A stretch of DNA of 64,000 nucleotides. Origin: Anabaena minutissima FACHB-250 (GTDB taxonomy: Bacteria > Cyanobacteriota > Cyanobacteriia > Cyanobacteriales > Nostocaceae). The position numbers and the translations under genes were made by a program. The stretch spans positions 62,001 through 126,000 of the forward strand of contig NZ_JACJRG010000013.1 in assembly GCF_014697125.1 (NCBI RefSeq). Direction: 5' to 3'. How positions within the stretch are numbered: position 1 is the stretch's first letter; the number at the start of each line of letters is the position of its first letter. Of the stretch, positions 28,167 through 38,210 are shown piece by piece. The notes under the pieces are model-generated. The model saw nothing but the letters and a program-made list of their open reading frames with translations. It was not told the origin of the DNA and ran no database searches.

Positions 28167-28493
28167 TTAAGATGATTTTTTGCGATTTTCAAAAAATAGC
28201 TTGTATGCTACCCAAGCTAGAACTGCCATAATGACAAATCCGGCCAAAACCGATGCTACTCTGACTGCAACTAACGCTGCTACACCAAGAGCAAATAATT
28301 TACCACCAAGAATTACTTTTTTCATCCAGGGTTTAGGAGAATTGTCTGGTTGGTGTTTCAACGTCTTATGAAATGGTGCATCATTAGTAGGCATTTGTTG
28401 TTCCATTTCTCGGAGTCGTAATTCTACTTCTTTCTCTCGCAGTATCCGTTCCCTTTGCTCCAGTTCATGATGGTGATTATTTTGAGATGTCAT
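28167..28493 (-). CDS. Small membrane protein at the head of the dynamin operon
   Basis: A 108-residue protein from the ATG at 28493 (MTSQNNHHHELEQ). An amphipathic, charged N-terminal helix rich in Glu/Arg (EQRERILREKEVELRLREME) is predicted to form a coiled coil, followed by a linker and a hydrophobic region (~65-98) that makes one or two membrane helices, with a basic tail. Only ~17 bases separate it from the BDLP gene, so they are cotranscribed. It could anchor or localise the dynamins; this is inferred from position only. I do not recognise a named family. Confidence 0.7.
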   Translation of the reverse strand: MTSQNNHHHELEQRERILREKEVELRLREMEQQMPTNDAPFHKTLKHQPDNSPKPWMKKVILGGKLFALGVAALVAVRVASVLAGFVIMAVLAWVAYKLFFENRKKSS

Positions 28494-28971
28494 GGATATC
28501 CACCCCATTGAGGATGATATTATTACTTATCAATTTTCTGTATATTAACTTACGTATGTAGCTGACAACCCCAGTGAATTTACTATTTTGATTCAGGGGT
28601 TTTTAAATTGACTTCAGAGAATAGATCCTACAGCTTAGGCTTGCTTTTCGGAAATTGCGGATGAATTTGTTGGGCTACGCCCCGCTAACGCTAACACGCA
28701 GAGGCGCATTCGCGGAACGTCCCGCAGAGAAGACGCGGAGAGTTAAGAAAAGTGGAATTTTGGTAGAGATGGCGTGGCGTATCCGCCCACTTAGGCGCAG
28801 CCTCTCGACACGCTCCGCGTAACCCTCCTGGGTGAATTCTACGGATACGCTACCGCAGGGAACGTAGAGATGGTCTCCGAGCGTCGGTCGGTCATCGCTT
28901 TACGGATTAAAATCAGTGTATACATACCACCGCTATGAGCCACAATTTTTATAGGTAAGAACTCAAGTAAA
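28494..28971. other. Divergent intergenic region with dispersed repeat sequences
   Basis: About 478 bases between the dynamin operon and cysK. Bases ~28670-28900 hold GC-rich repeat material (GGGCTACGCCCCGCTAACGC, TCCGCGTAACCCTCC) of the kind scattered through Nostocales intergenic DNA. The flanks are AT-rich and should carry the two divergent promoters. No gene seen. Confidence 0.5.
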
Positions 28972-29952
28972 ATGACAATGGATATTAAAAATGGTTTCAT
29001 AGGCACTGTTGGCAATACCCCACTGATTCGCTTAAATAGCTTCAGTGAAGAAACAGGGTGTGAAATTCTGGCCAAAGCAGAATTTCTTAATCCTGGGGGT
29101 TCAGTCAAAGACCGCGCTGCACTTTACATCATCAAAGATGCAGAAGAAAAAGGTTTACTTAAACCGGGTGGTACTGTCGTCGAAGGAACGGCTGGTAATA
29201 CTGGCATTGGACTGGCACATATTTGCAATGCCAAAGGCTACAAATGCCTGATTATCATTCCTAACACCCAATCACAAGAAAAAATAGACGCTCTTACAGC
29301 CTTGGGTGCAGAAGTTCGTCCCGTTCCGGCTGTACCCTACAAAGACCCCAATAACTATGTCAAGCTATCTGGCAGAATTGCGGCTGAGATGGATAATGCT
29401 ATCTGGGCAAATCAGTTTGATAATTTAGCTAACCGTCGCGCTCATTACGAAACTACAGGAGCAGAAATCTGGGCGCAAACTGACGGAAAAGTTGACGGTT
29501 GGGTGGCTGCAACTGGTACTGGGGGAACATTTGCGGGTGTTTCCATGTACCTGAAGGAAAAAAATCCAGCAATTAAATGTGTAGTTGCTGACCCCATGGG
29601 TAGTGGACTGTACAGCTACATCAAAACAGGCGAAATCACAATAGAAGGTAATTCTATCACCGAAGGCATTGGTAACAGTCGCATTACAGCCAACATGGAA
29701 GGCGCACCAGCTGATGATGCTATCCAAATAGATGACAAAGAAGCCTTGCGAGTGGTTTACCAGCTATTGCGAAAAGATGGTTTATTAATGGGTGGTTCGA
29801 CTGGTATCAATGTAGGCGCAGCTGTGGCTCTAGCCAAGCAATTAGGCTCTGGACATACCATTGTCACCATATTATGTGATAGTGGTTCTCGCTATCAGTC
29901 GCGGATATTTAACCGTGAATGGTTAGCATCAAAAGGACTGTCTGTGGATTAG
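28972..29952 (+). CDS. cysK: Cysteine synthase A (O-acetylserine sulfhydrylase)
   Basis: A 326-residue PLP enzyme making cysteine from O-acetylserine and sulfide. The Schiff-base lysine is K46 in [18 protein letters not shown] binds the substrate carboxylate; [11 protein letters not shown] is the PLP-phosphate loop; [15 protein letters not shown] follows. Two in-frame ATGs six bases apart (28972, 28978) are both possible starts. It is somewhat longer at the C-terminus than CysK of E. coli, as in the branch shared by cyanobacteria. The stop codon lies in AGTCATTAGTCAATAGTCAT repeats, and a small [2Fe-2S] protein gene begins 24 bases later. Confidence 0.92.
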   Translation: MTMDIKNGFIGTVGNTPLIRLNSFSEETGCEILAKAEFLNPGGSVKDRAALYIIKDAEEKGLLKPGGTVVEGTAGNTGIGLAHICNAKGYKCLIIIPNTQSQEKIDALTALGAEVRPVPAVPYKDPNNYVKLSGRIAAEMDNAIWANQFDNLANRRAHYETTGAEIWAQTDGKVDGWVAATGTGGTFAGVSMYLKEKNPAIKCVVADPMGSGLYSYIKTGEITIEGNSITEGIGNSRITANMEGAPADDAIQIDDKEALRVVYQLLRKDGLLMGGSTGINVGAAVALAKQLGSGHTIVTILCDSGSRYQSRIFNREWLASKGLSVD

Positions 29953-29958
29953 TCATTA

Positions 29959-29990
29959 GTCAATAGTCATTAATTATGATGACTATTGAC
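29959..29990 (+). promoter_or_regulatory. Hairpin enclosing the start codons of the [2Fe-2S] gene
   Basis: GTCAATAGTCAT pairs perfectly with ATGACTATTGAC around an 8-base loop. The first ATG (29976) lies in the loop and the second (29979) begins the 3' arm. It would mask the ribosome binding region or end cysK transcription. Confidence 0.5.
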
Positions 29991-30353
29991 GAAGTTTTTG
30001 CAGGGTGGGAAACATTACCTATGGCCAACTTCATTCCAGAATTTAACTCCCCAACTACAGAACAACCGTCTATTCCTAGATGTGTAAGAGTTTGCCAAAA
30101 TCGCACCTGTAAAAAGCAAGGTGCGAAGGAAGTATTAGCAGCTTTTGCAGCTTTGCCAGTTGCTGAAGCAATGGTGACAGCTAGCAGTTGTTTAGGACAG
30201 TGCGGTAACGGGCCGATGGTGTTGGTGTTGCCGGATATGGTCTGGTATAGCGGCATTCAACCCCATGAAGTACCTCTAGTTATAGAAAAGCATTTATTAG
30301 GTGGTCAAAGAGTTCAAAAGATGCTCTATCATCGGTTTCATCCCCAGGGATAA
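29976..30353 (+). CDS. Small thioredoxin-fold [2Fe-2S] ferredoxin-like protein
   Basis: A 125-residue protein with the cysteine layout of the thioredoxin-like [2Fe-2S] family: RCVRVCQNRTC (C36, C40, C45) and SSCLGQCGNGP (C72, C76). This fold carries one [2Fe-2S] cluster for electron transfer or redox sensing. The C-terminal half (MVLVLPDMVWYSGIQPHEVP) matches cyanobacterial (2Fe-2S) ferredoxin-domain proteins. It follows cysK at 23 bases, suggesting joint expression or repeat-mediated juxtaposition. The first residues (MMTID) are encoded by one arm of an STRR-derived hairpin, so the start may have been remodelled by the repeat. Confidence 0.8.
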   Translation: MMTIDEVFAGWETLPMANFIPEFNSPTTEQPSIPRCVRVCQNRTCKKQGAKEVLAAFAALPVAEAMVTASSCLGQCGNGPMVLVLPDMVWYSGIQPHEVPLVIEKHLLGGQRVQKMLYHRFHPQG

Positions 30354-30470
30354 ATCAGTGAAAAATAAACAGTGAAAAGTTATCAAGTTTTCCTTGCACT
30401 GATAACTGATAACTGGTAACTGTTAACTGTTAACAGGTCTGCACTATTGTTGACTGAAGCGAGGCATCCG

Positions 30471-31334
30471 ATGAATATTCAGGAGCTGCGTCAATCCTTA
30501 AAAATGAAGTGGCTGGATTATTATGAGCAAAATCGTCCTTGGTTAGTCAAATTGAGAGTTTGGGCTGCCTATGATGGTTTACGCCGGCCTTCGTCTGGGT
30601 TTATTTTGGCAACACTGTCTGTTTTAGAGCCAGAGTTTGATCAGATTCTGGCTTTTGTGATGGAACTGAATAACAATCCTGATGAGATAGTTGCAGCTTT
30701 GGGTTTAAATTTCAATCCTGACAAAGAGTTAGGCTTAATCGAATCACAGATGAATTTGGCTGTCACCAAAGTCGAACCAGAATATCCAGAGGAGCAACCA
30801 GTAAAATCAGTTGCACTCACGGTTCAGGATGTTCCACAGACGCTAACCCATGTAGATAGGTTAGAAAAGTTGGTAGTGATGCCATGTTTATATCATGTGC
30901 CAACGTTGCCAGCGATCGCAGCAGAAGTCAGGACATCTGCCAGAGCGATCGCAACTACTGCCAAAATGAATATAAAGTCTACTATCCACAAATCATCCTC
31001 TCAACAAGGACAGTTATTCGCTATCACTCTGGAACTACCGAAAAAAGACAAACCTTTGACCTCCTTGGCATTAGCTACCACCAAACCCCGCAATGGCAAA
31101 GTAGTCAGTTCACTAGAAATCACTACTGAAGTTCCCGGTACACCCAAGACATTAATATCGTCAAAAATGGTAACGGAAATTGCCCAAAACGGGCAATATG
31201 TGCATAAAAAACCATCCGCACCAGCTGACAAATTTAATCCTAGACCGCATACTAATGCCAGTAATCTGGCTTCTTGGGTGGATGAATTTTGTCTGGGTAC
31301 TGGATGGAATTCGGAAGAGGCTGTTTCTATGTAG
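30471..31334 (+). CDS. Cyanobacterial DUF5331-type protein
   Basis: A 287-residue protein from ATG 30471 (MNIQELRQSLKMKWLDYYEQN); an earlier codon adds eight unlikely residues. The first ~90 residues are the conserved domain I associate with DUF5331 in cyanobacteria, rich in Trp/Tyr (WLVKLRVWAAYDGLRRPSSG, ATLSVLEPEFDQI). The remaining ~190 residues are Ser/Thr/Lys-rich and appear disordered. No catalytic motif is visible. It ends 3 bases before the stop of the convergent adenosine deaminase homologue. Function unknown. Confidence 0.65.
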   Translation: MNIQELRQSLKMKWLDYYEQNRPWLVKLRVWAAYDGLRRPSSGFILATLSVLEPEFDQILAFVMELNNNPDEIVAALGLNFNPDKELGLIESQMNLAVTKVEPEYPEEQPVKSVALTVQDVPQTLTHVDRLEKLVVMPCLYHVPTLPAIAAEVRTSARAIATTAKMNIKSTIHKSSSQQGQLFAITLELPKKDKPLTSLALATTKPRNGKVVSSLEITTEVPGTPKTLISSKMVTEIAQNGQYVHKKPSAPADKFNPRPHTNASNLASWVDEFCLGTGWNSEEAVSM

Positions 31335-31337
31335 CCT

Positions 31338-32375
31338 CTAATTTGCCAAAGCCTTGACAGGTTCAGGTTTTAACAAACCGTTCAACAGAGATGCTGGACG
31401 TTGAGCATAAGGCCAAGCAAAGGCGTGACGAAAAGCTGCATCCTGACAGGCTTGCAGCTGTTCAAAATTGATAATGTCGTAAGTTAAAAGATTTTCATAC
31501 TCAAATGGCAAACGAACATTATGCAGTCCAGCATTATCTGTACAAATAGCTATGTCTACCCCAGCCTCAAAACAACGGTCAAACACTAACTTAAGTTGAC
31601 GAATATCTTGTAAAGTACCTGTTTTTAGGTAAGTTGTGGGGCAAACCTCCAAACACTGCCTACGTCTTGCCACTTCAGGCAGTAACTCTGGATACAATAG
31701 GGGAATTTGGATACCGTGACCAATTCGCAAAAGGTAAGGTAACAATTCTGGATAACAGCCATCAGTAGTTTCGTACAGGTGTCCGGTGGTGTTAATCCCC
31801 AGCGATCGCGCATAATCATATAGACTAACCCATTCTGTCAGGTGATCGGCATAGTGACTATCACCTCCAGCTACGTCAATAGCACAAATATATTGTCTGT
31901 TTTGCGCGGCTAAATCAACAATCGCCTTATTCACTTCATAGGGTAGCCGCGAGTGCATACAGAGAATTTGGCTAGTCACAATGGGATATTCTGGCAGGTG
32001 GCTGGCTTTGCCCACAACTTCCACAATTTCTGTCATCTTGTCAATTCTTTGGGATTGACTTAAATGCTCTGGTGTCCGCAAATAGGGAGTATAACGGAGT
32101 TCCAGATAAGCCAAATTCTCAAAAATATAAGCCCCGCGCACTAGGCGAGAGATAAAGTACGGTAATGTCTCTGCTGTTTGCACACTTTCCACTAAAGTAT
32201 GCAACTCTAGATATTCGTCTAGAGTGTTGCGTGGACGGGTGTAAAAATCTTCAAACTCTGGATAATTGCTAAAACGAGAAATTAACTCTGATGAATGTCG
32301 CTCAAAATAACGCCATAAGACACGGGGGACAACAGAACCGCCCAAGTGTCTGTGTAACTCAGCATATAAAGCCAT
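31338..32375 (-). CDS. Adenosine deaminase superfamily protein with a substituted substrate residue
   Basis: A 345-residue TIM-barrel metal hydrolase. Metal ligands and catalytic residues of adenosine deaminase are present: ELHRHLGG (H8, H10), GHLYET (H199, catalytic E202), IGHG (H220) and CTDN (D280). Two usual motifs differ: HAGE is HLYE, and the DD pair that orients the purine is D280-N281. The CPTTYLKTG segment replaces CPTSN. It may deaminate adenosine, a modified purine or another nucleoside. The gene is opposite in direction to DUF5331 and lies after an STRR block. I keep the general call because of the altered base-recognition residue. Confidence 0.75.
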   Translation of the reverse strand: MALYAELHRHLGGSVVPRVLWRYFERHSSELISRFSNYPEFEDFYTRPRNTLDEYLELHTLVESVQTAETLPYFISRLVRGAYIFENLAYLELRYTPYLRTPEHLSQSQRIDKMTEIVEVVGKASHLPEYPIVTSQILCMHSRLPYEVNKAIVDLAAQNRQYICAIDVAGGDSHYADHLTEWVSLYDYARSLGINTTGHLYETTDGCYPELLPYLLRIGHGIQIPLLYPELLPEVARRRQCLEVCPTTYLKTGTLQDIRQLKLVFDRCFEAGVDIAICTDNAGLHNVRLPFEYENLLTYDIINFEQLQACQDAAFRHAFAWPYAQRPASLLNGLLKPEPVKALAN

Positions 32376-32486
32376 AGTGATACTTTGTCTATAAAAAGTT
32401 TAATAATATTAACAAATACACTGAGTAAAACCCTCTGTACCACAAAGAAGATTGTGTAAATTTATCTAGAGTAGGGGACAGGGGAC

Positions 32487-32551
32487 AGGTGATAGGTGAT
32501 AGGTGATAGGTGATAGGTGATAGGTGATAGGTGATAGGTGATAGGTGATAG
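32487..32551. repeat. STRR array (AGGTGAT)n upstream of purA
   Basis: About nine near-perfect AGGTGAT heptamers between the divergent deaminase and purA genes. A minus-strand open frame across it reads only repeated Leu-Ser-Pro-Ile-Thr-Tyr-His and is not a gene. Confidence 0.95.
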
Positions 32552-32636
32552 AGGCGCAGAGAAATTTTGGATTTTAGTATTGAGATCCCAATCCAAAATC
32601 CACTCATTGAATTGCCCAATTCCCAATTCCCAATAA

Positions 32637-34049
<1,413 letters not shown>

Positions 34050-34141
34050 TGAGTAATGAGTGCTGAGTAATGAGTAATGAGTCTAAAGTTTTTTGACTAA
34101 TGACCATTAACAACTAACAACTAACAAATAACAACTGATAA
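34050..34141. repeat. STRR blocks between purA and rplY
   Basis: GAGTAATGAGTGCTGAGTAA-type heptamers run directly from the purA stop to ~34083, then AACTAACAACTAACA-type repeats reach the rplY start at 34147. Confidence 0.85.
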
Positions 34142-34146
34142 CTTTT

Positions 34147-34446
34147 ATGGCTCTGACTGTCGAATCTAAACCCAGACCAGAAGGTAGCAAACCTAAAGCT
34201 TTACGCCGTTCTGGACTTATCCCTGCTAACTTATACGGCCACAATGCTAGAGAATCAATTTCTTTAGTGATTGATGCCAAAGTCGTAGAACGTCTACTGA
34301 AAGCAGCTGCTGTTAACAAGACGGAAATTGAACTTAGTATTCCTGAATTGCAATGGACTGGTAAAACTGTACTTAGAGAAGTTCAGATACATCCAGCAAA
34401 AGGTAATCCTTACCACATCAGCTTTTTTGCAACTGCCAAAGGCTAA
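34147..34446 (+). CDS. rplY: 50S ribosomal protein L25, short form
   Basis: A 99-residue 5S rRNA-binding protein of the L25/TL5/Ctc family. Conserved features: the basic start [32 protein letters not shown], and the C-terminal [19 protein letters not shown]. It lacks the long C-terminal Ctc domain, as in most cyanobacteria. It is preceded by repeat DNA that also separates it from purA, and followed by a good terminator, so it ends the transcript. The function in ribosome assembly and stress is from family knowledge. Confidence 0.93.
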   Translation: MALTVESKPRPEGSKPKALRRSGLIPANLYGHNARESISLVIDAKVVERLLKAAAVNKTEIELSIPELQWTGKTVLREVQIHPAKGNPYHISFFATAKG

Positions 34447-34506
34447 GGCAGTGAGTGACAAATTTTGTCTCAACTTGCCATTTAAAGTTTGTAATAATTA
34501 CTGATA

Positions 34507-34533
34507 AAACCAGGGATAAAACCCTGGTTTTTT
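34507..34533 (+). terminator. Rho-independent terminator after rplY
   Basis: Perfect 9-bp stem AAACCAGGG/CCCTGGTTT, 6-base loop, short T-run. Confidence 0.85.
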
Positions 34534-34615
34534 GTTGTTTGGCTTTCTTGACTTTTTCTGTAATTATCTAAGAGTTGCTTAAAGTTTCAATCTATAAGTA
34601 AGCCAGTTTGTAGTA

Positions 34616-34663
34616 AGGACTTTAGTCCTGATTCTTTTAAGCACTAAAGTGCTTATTACAAAC
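34616..34663. repeat. Dispersed compound palindrome (48 bp)
   Basis: Outer arms GTTTGTAGTAAG and CTTATTACAAAC pair (one G-T), enclosing two smaller palindromes, AGGACTTTAGTCCT and AAGCACTAAAGTGCTT. This arrangement is a recognisable dispersed repeat of Nostocales. Confidence 0.75.
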
Positions 34664-34703
34664 CATCAAAACTAGCTTGACAAATTACTCAGCCAAAATT
34701 TTT

Positions 34704-36248
34704 ATGTCCGAAATAACTCTTCCAGCCTTAATTCAACAAATGTTACAGCCGGGATTCTATCCCCATCCAGTACAAGAACCGATTCAATTAATTCAAACTC
34801 ACGTTTCTTATGTGCTGCTGACTGGTGACTATGCCTATAAGTTGAAAAAACCAGTGAATTTTGGTTTTTTGGATTTCTCCACCCTAGAGAACCGCGAGCA
34901 TTTTTGTCAGGAAGAGTTGCGCTTAAATAAACGAGGCGCAGCTGAACTGTATTTGGAAGTGTTACCTATAACTTTGGAGGGTGAGCAATACGTTCTAGGG
35001 GGAACAGGTAATCCTGTGGAATATGCAGTAAAAATGCGTCAGTTTCCCCAAGAGACTCTACTTAGTTCACTGTTTGCAGACGATAAGTTAAAAGAAACCG
35101 ATTTAGAAGAATTAGGACGGGTAGTAGCTCAATACCACGCCAAAACTGAAACAAATGATTACATCCGTAGTTTTGGGGAAGTATCTCAAATCAGGGCTGC
35201 GTTTGATGAAAATTACCAACAAACCGCAAAATACATTGGGGGGCCGCAAACTCAGGCGCAGTTTGACGAAACTAAAGCTTACACTGAGCGTTTCTTTGCA
35301 GAACGACAAGAGTTATTTCAGCGTCGCATCCAAAATGACTACATTCGAGAGTGTCACGGCGACTTACACCTGAGAAATATTTGTCTGTGGCAAGATAAAA
35401 TTTTGCTGTTTGATTGTATTGAGTTTAACGAACCGTTTCGCTTTGTCGATGTGATGTTTGACATTGCTTATGCGGTGATGGATTTGGAAGCACAACAACG
35501 TCCTGATTTGAGTAATGCCTATCTTAATACCTATGTAGAGCAGACTGGCGATTGGGAGGGATTAGAGGTATTACCTATATATTTAAATCGTCAGTCTTAT
35601 GTGCGGGCAAAGGTGACATCGTTTTTGTTAGATGACCCCAGTGTACCCGCCACAGTTAAGGAAGAAGCAAGCAAAACAGCCGCAAAATATTACAAACTCG
35701 CTTGGGAATATACTAAACCCAAACAAGGAAAACTAATTTTAATGTCTGGTTTGTCTGGTTCTGGGAAGAGTACGACAGCCAAATATTTGGCGCGACAAAC
35801 CGGAGCAATTCATCTACGTTCAGATGCAGTCAGGAAACACTTGGGAGGAATCCCCCTGTATGAACGTGGAGGGGATGATCTATATACCCCAGAAATGACC
35901 CAGAAAACTTATGCGCGGTTGTTAAATTTGGGGATTATACTAGCTAATCAAGGTTACACCGTGATTTTAGATGCTAAGTATGATAAACAAGAACTTAGAC
36001 AGGAAGCGATCGCGCAAGCTCAAAAACACCAACTACCTCTGCAAATTATTTACTGTACAGCACCTTTAGAAGTAGTACGGGAGCGTCTTGTGAACCGTAC
36101 TGGTGATATTGCTGATGCGACAGTTGATTTATTAGCTTCGCAACTCAAGCAAACAGAACCCTTTACTGATACGGAAAAACCATACGTGCAGATTTGGGAC
36201 ACAACACAGCCACCACAAACACAATTGAGAGTGCTGAGTAATGAGTAA
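34704..36248 (+). CDS. Aminoglycoside-phosphotransferase-like kinase fused to a P-loop ATPase
   Basis: A 514-residue fusion from ATG 34704 (MSEITLPAL). Residues ~1-340 form a protein-kinase-like APH domain with KLKKPVNFGFLDF early, the catalytic CHGDLHLRNICLW, and LFDCIEFNEPFRFVDVMFD with the DFE/DxD equivalent. Residues ~345-510 form a P-loop kinase of the gluconate/zeta-toxin type: LMSGLSGSGKSTTAKYLA, then HLRSDAVRKHL and a Walker B VILDAKYD. Both halves are likely small-molecule kinases; no resistance role is implied. The C-terminus (RVLSNE-stop) is encoded by the first units of an STRR, so its end has probably been set by the repeat. Confidence 0.85.
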   Translation: MSEITLPALIQQMLQPGFYPHPVQEPIQLIQTHVSYVLLTGDYAYKLKKPVNFGFLDFSTLENREHFCQEELRLNKRGAAELYLEVLPITLEGEQYVLGGTGNPVEYAVKMRQFPQETLLSSLFADDKLKETDLEELGRVVAQYHAKTETNDYIRSFGEVSQIRAAFDENYQQTAKYIGGPQTQAQFDETKAYTERFFAERQELFQRRIQNDYIRECHGDLHLRNICLWQDKILLFDCIEFNEPFRFVDVMFDIAYAVMDLEAQQRPDLSNAYLNTYVEQTGDWEGLEVLPIYLNRQSYVRAKVTSFLLDDPSVPATVKEEASKTAAKYYKLAWEYTKPKQGKLILMSGLSGSGKSTTAKYLARQTGAIHLRSDAVRKHLGGIPLYERGGDDLYTPEMTQKTYARLLNLGIILANQGYTVILDAKYDKQELRQEAIAQAQKHQLPLQIIYCTAPLEVVRERLVNRTGDIADATVDLLASQLKQTEPFTDTEKPYVQIWDTTQPPQTQLRVLSNE

Positions 36249-36492
36249 CTAGTAATGAGTGCTGAGTAATGAGTGCTGAGTAATGAGTAATGAGTAACTA
36301 GTAATGAGTGCTGAGTTAGGATATTCACTTAGGATGCAAAACTACCAACCAAGTAAAATATTTACGCAGCACAAACTTACGCTCCTCTACGCTAACAGCA
36401 CTCAACACTCCATACTCAACACTCACAACTAGATACTCTTTACTTGACACTCACAACTCATTACTCAGCACTCACAACTCAGCACTCATACT
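36229..36492. repeat. STRR-rich spacer with two opposite arrays
   Basis: GAGTGCTGAGTAATGAGTAA heptamers (36229-36316) start within the preceding gene; after ~80 bases the complementary ACTCAACACTCACAACTC type runs 36398-36491 to the next start codon. The two arrays are inverted relative to each other and could pair. Confidence 0.85.
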
Positions 36493-36493
36493 C

Positions 36494-36997
36494 ATGGCGC
36501 AAAACAACAACAACTTATTCAATTTCTCCCCTGAGTCATTATCTCAAATCATATTTGGGGCATTCATAATATTTATATTGAACACGACGGGAACACCTAT
36601 ATCCCTAAGTATTTTCCTGGGTATTCTCGGTTGGTTCATTTTGGGTTGGTTTACTAATGCCAATAAAAATAGCCCTCAGCCTCCCACCGTACCCTCCTCT
36701 GATGGGATTGATGCCGGATTAAAATACTGGTTATTTTTCTTGCTAGGTTTGGGCTTATTAGGATATCCAGCACTCATGAGCATCTTACTAGGTGGTCTAG
36801 GTGCTGTAGGTGGAGGTTGGATTATTGCTTGGTGGAGAAGTAAAGAAGAAACCAGAACTCAATTACCAGTTGAAACTTTAGAAGATGTAGAAGGTGAACA
36901 ATCTACCAGTAGAATCACGAGACAGCAAACAAGAAGGCCAAGCCGTCGTTATCGCCGTACACCTGGAAGTTTCAGTTTTAAATTTTGGAATAAGTAG
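36494..36997 (+). CDS. Small polytopic membrane protein of unknown function
   Basis: A 167-residue protein. After a polar, Asn-rich start (MAQNNNNLFNFSPESL) come about four hydrophobic stretches between ~15 and 112 (QIIFGAFIIFILN, SIFLGILGWFILGWF, WLFFLLGLGLLGYPAL, LLGGLGAVGGGWIIAWW), then a charged C-terminal cytoplasmic tail rich in Arg (~120-167). No motif is recognised. It starts within two bases of the end of an STRR array, so its ribosome binding site lies in the repeat. Confidence 0.7.
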   Translation: MAQNNNNLFNFSPESLSQIIFGAFIIFILNTTGTPISLSIFLGILGWFILGWFTNANKNSPQPPTVPSSDGIDAGLKYWLFFLLGLGLLGYPALMSILLGGLGAVGGGWIIAWWRSKEETRTQLPVETLEDVEGEQSTSRITRQQTRRPSRRYRRTPGSFSFKFWNK

Positions 36998-37051
36998 GAT
37001 TGGGGACTGGGGACTGGGGATTGGAGATTGGGGTTTGGGGTAAAATTTCCT

Positions 37052-37094
37052 CTGTCACCTGTCACCTGTCACCTGTCACCTGTCACCTGTCACC
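37052..37094. repeat. STRR array (CTGTCAC)n before the DUF218 gene
   Basis: Six near-perfect CTGTCAC heptamers end ten bases before the ATG at 37105. An upstream GGGACTGGGGATTGGAG run belongs to the same class. Confidence 0.95.
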
Positions 37095-37104
37095 TTCTCC
37101 CAAT

Positions 37105-37896
37105 ATGTTTTTATATCTTTCTAAGTTACTACCGCTATTTTTTTACCCTTTAGGACTAGCTTGTGTAAGTTTAGTAGTTGCCTTATTCACTTTGTGGAAA
37201 AGACCGCGTATTGCTGCTCTAGCTATCTCCTGGGCGTTAATTTTATTATTATTGTGTAGTAATGCTTGGGTTTCTAAGTATCTGGTGCGATCGCTAGAAT
37301 GGCAAAATATCCCACCTGCACAGTTACCCACGGCTGAAGCAATTGTAGTGCTGGGTGGTGCAACGAAATCAGCCTTTCCTCCTCGACCGACAGTTGATTT
37401 GAGTGAACAAGGCGATCGCGTGATTTATGCGGCTCAACTATATCGCCAAAAAAAAGCTCCTATAATCGTACTCAGTGGCGGACGTATTGATTGGCGCGGT
37501 AGCGGTTCATCAGAATCGGCTGACATGGCGGATATTCTCACATCTATCGGTATTCCATCTGAGGTACTGATTCAAGAACCAGACTCTCTTAATACCTATG
37601 AAAATGCCGTCAATGTGAAAAAAATTCTAGAATCTCGCGGTATTCGTCAGATACTTTTGGTAACTTCAGCATTACATATGCCGCGATCGCTTAAAATTTT
37701 TCAGCGTCAAGGTATTAATGCTATCCCCGCACCAACAGACTTTCTAGTTAGTCAAGGTGAATTACAAGAACTCTCTAGCACTCCTAAAGCCGCTATCTTG
37801 AATTTATTACCAGATACCTACAACTTACACCAATTTACTAGCGCACTCAAAGAATACATTGGTAGTTTTGTTTATTGGGTACGGGGATGGGTGTAA
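37105..37896 (+). CDS. DUF218 (YdcF/SanA-type) membrane protein
   Basis: A 263-residue protein from ATG 37105 (MFLYLSKLLPLFFYPLG). A frame open further upstream only translates an STRR, so that extension is rejected. Two N-terminal transmembrane segments (~8-27 and ~37-55) precede the DUF218 domain with AIVVLGGATKSAFPPRP, IIVLSGGRI, SLNTYENAVNVKKIL and LLVTSALHMPRSLKIFQ. Members such as SanA and ElyC act in envelope barrier or lipid-carrier homeostasis; the exact reaction is unsettled. The 3' end runs into TAATTTG repeats. Confidence 0.88.
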   Translation: MFLYLSKLLPLFFYPLGLACVSLVVALFTLWKRPRIAALAISWALILLLLCSNAWVSKYLVRSLEWQNIPPAQLPTAEAIVVLGGATKSAFPPRPTVDLSEQGDRVIYAAQLYRQKKAPIIVLSGGRIDWRGSGSSESADMADILTSIGIPSEVLIQEPDSLNTYENAVNVKKILESRGIRQILLVTSALHMPRSLKIFQRQGINAIPAPTDFLVSQGELQELSSTPKAAILNLLPDTYNLHQFTSALKEYIGSFVYWVRGWV

Positions 37897-37919
37897 TTTG
37901 TAATTTGTAATTTGTAATT
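37894..37919. repeat. STRR array (TAATTTG)n at the stop of the DUF218 gene
   Basis: Three to four TAATTTG units begin at the TAA stop codon. Confidence 0.85.
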
Positions 37920-37952
37920 CGGTTTTTCCTATTTCCCCAATCCCCGCAAATT

Positions 37953-38171
37953 ATGTCTGAAAATCTGCCTCACATCTTACCGAGCCTTCCACCTCAAGTT
38001 GAGGAAGGTTTTGCTGCATACCAAACAACTAAGCAGTTTTATCATGAAGTGCAGACACGCGTAGAGTTTCAGCGTTATTGTGAGTGGTACTCCATAACAG
38101 CTGAACAACACCGTCAAGAACTCAAAAAAATGCGCAGCGAAGTGAATATTTTGAGGTGGTTTCGTCGCTAA
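37953..38171 (+). CDS. Small conserved cyanobacterial protein
   Basis: A 72-residue soluble, helical protein (MSENLPHILPSLPPQVEEGF, then a charged EFQRYCEWYSITAEQHRQEL helix and a basic end NILRWFRR). I have no function for it. It has its own ATG 55 bases after the DUF218 stop and is the last plus-strand gene before a strongly folded non-coding region. Its length and composition argue for a real gene, perhaps a small regulator or subunit. Confidence 0.6.
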   Translation: MSENLPHILPSLPPQVEEGFAAYQTTKQFYHEVQTRVEFQRYCEWYSITAEQHRQELKKMRSEVNILRWFRR

Positions 38172-38210
38172 TAAGAAAACATTAGCAAATAACTACTTAT
38201 CAAGTGCTTT

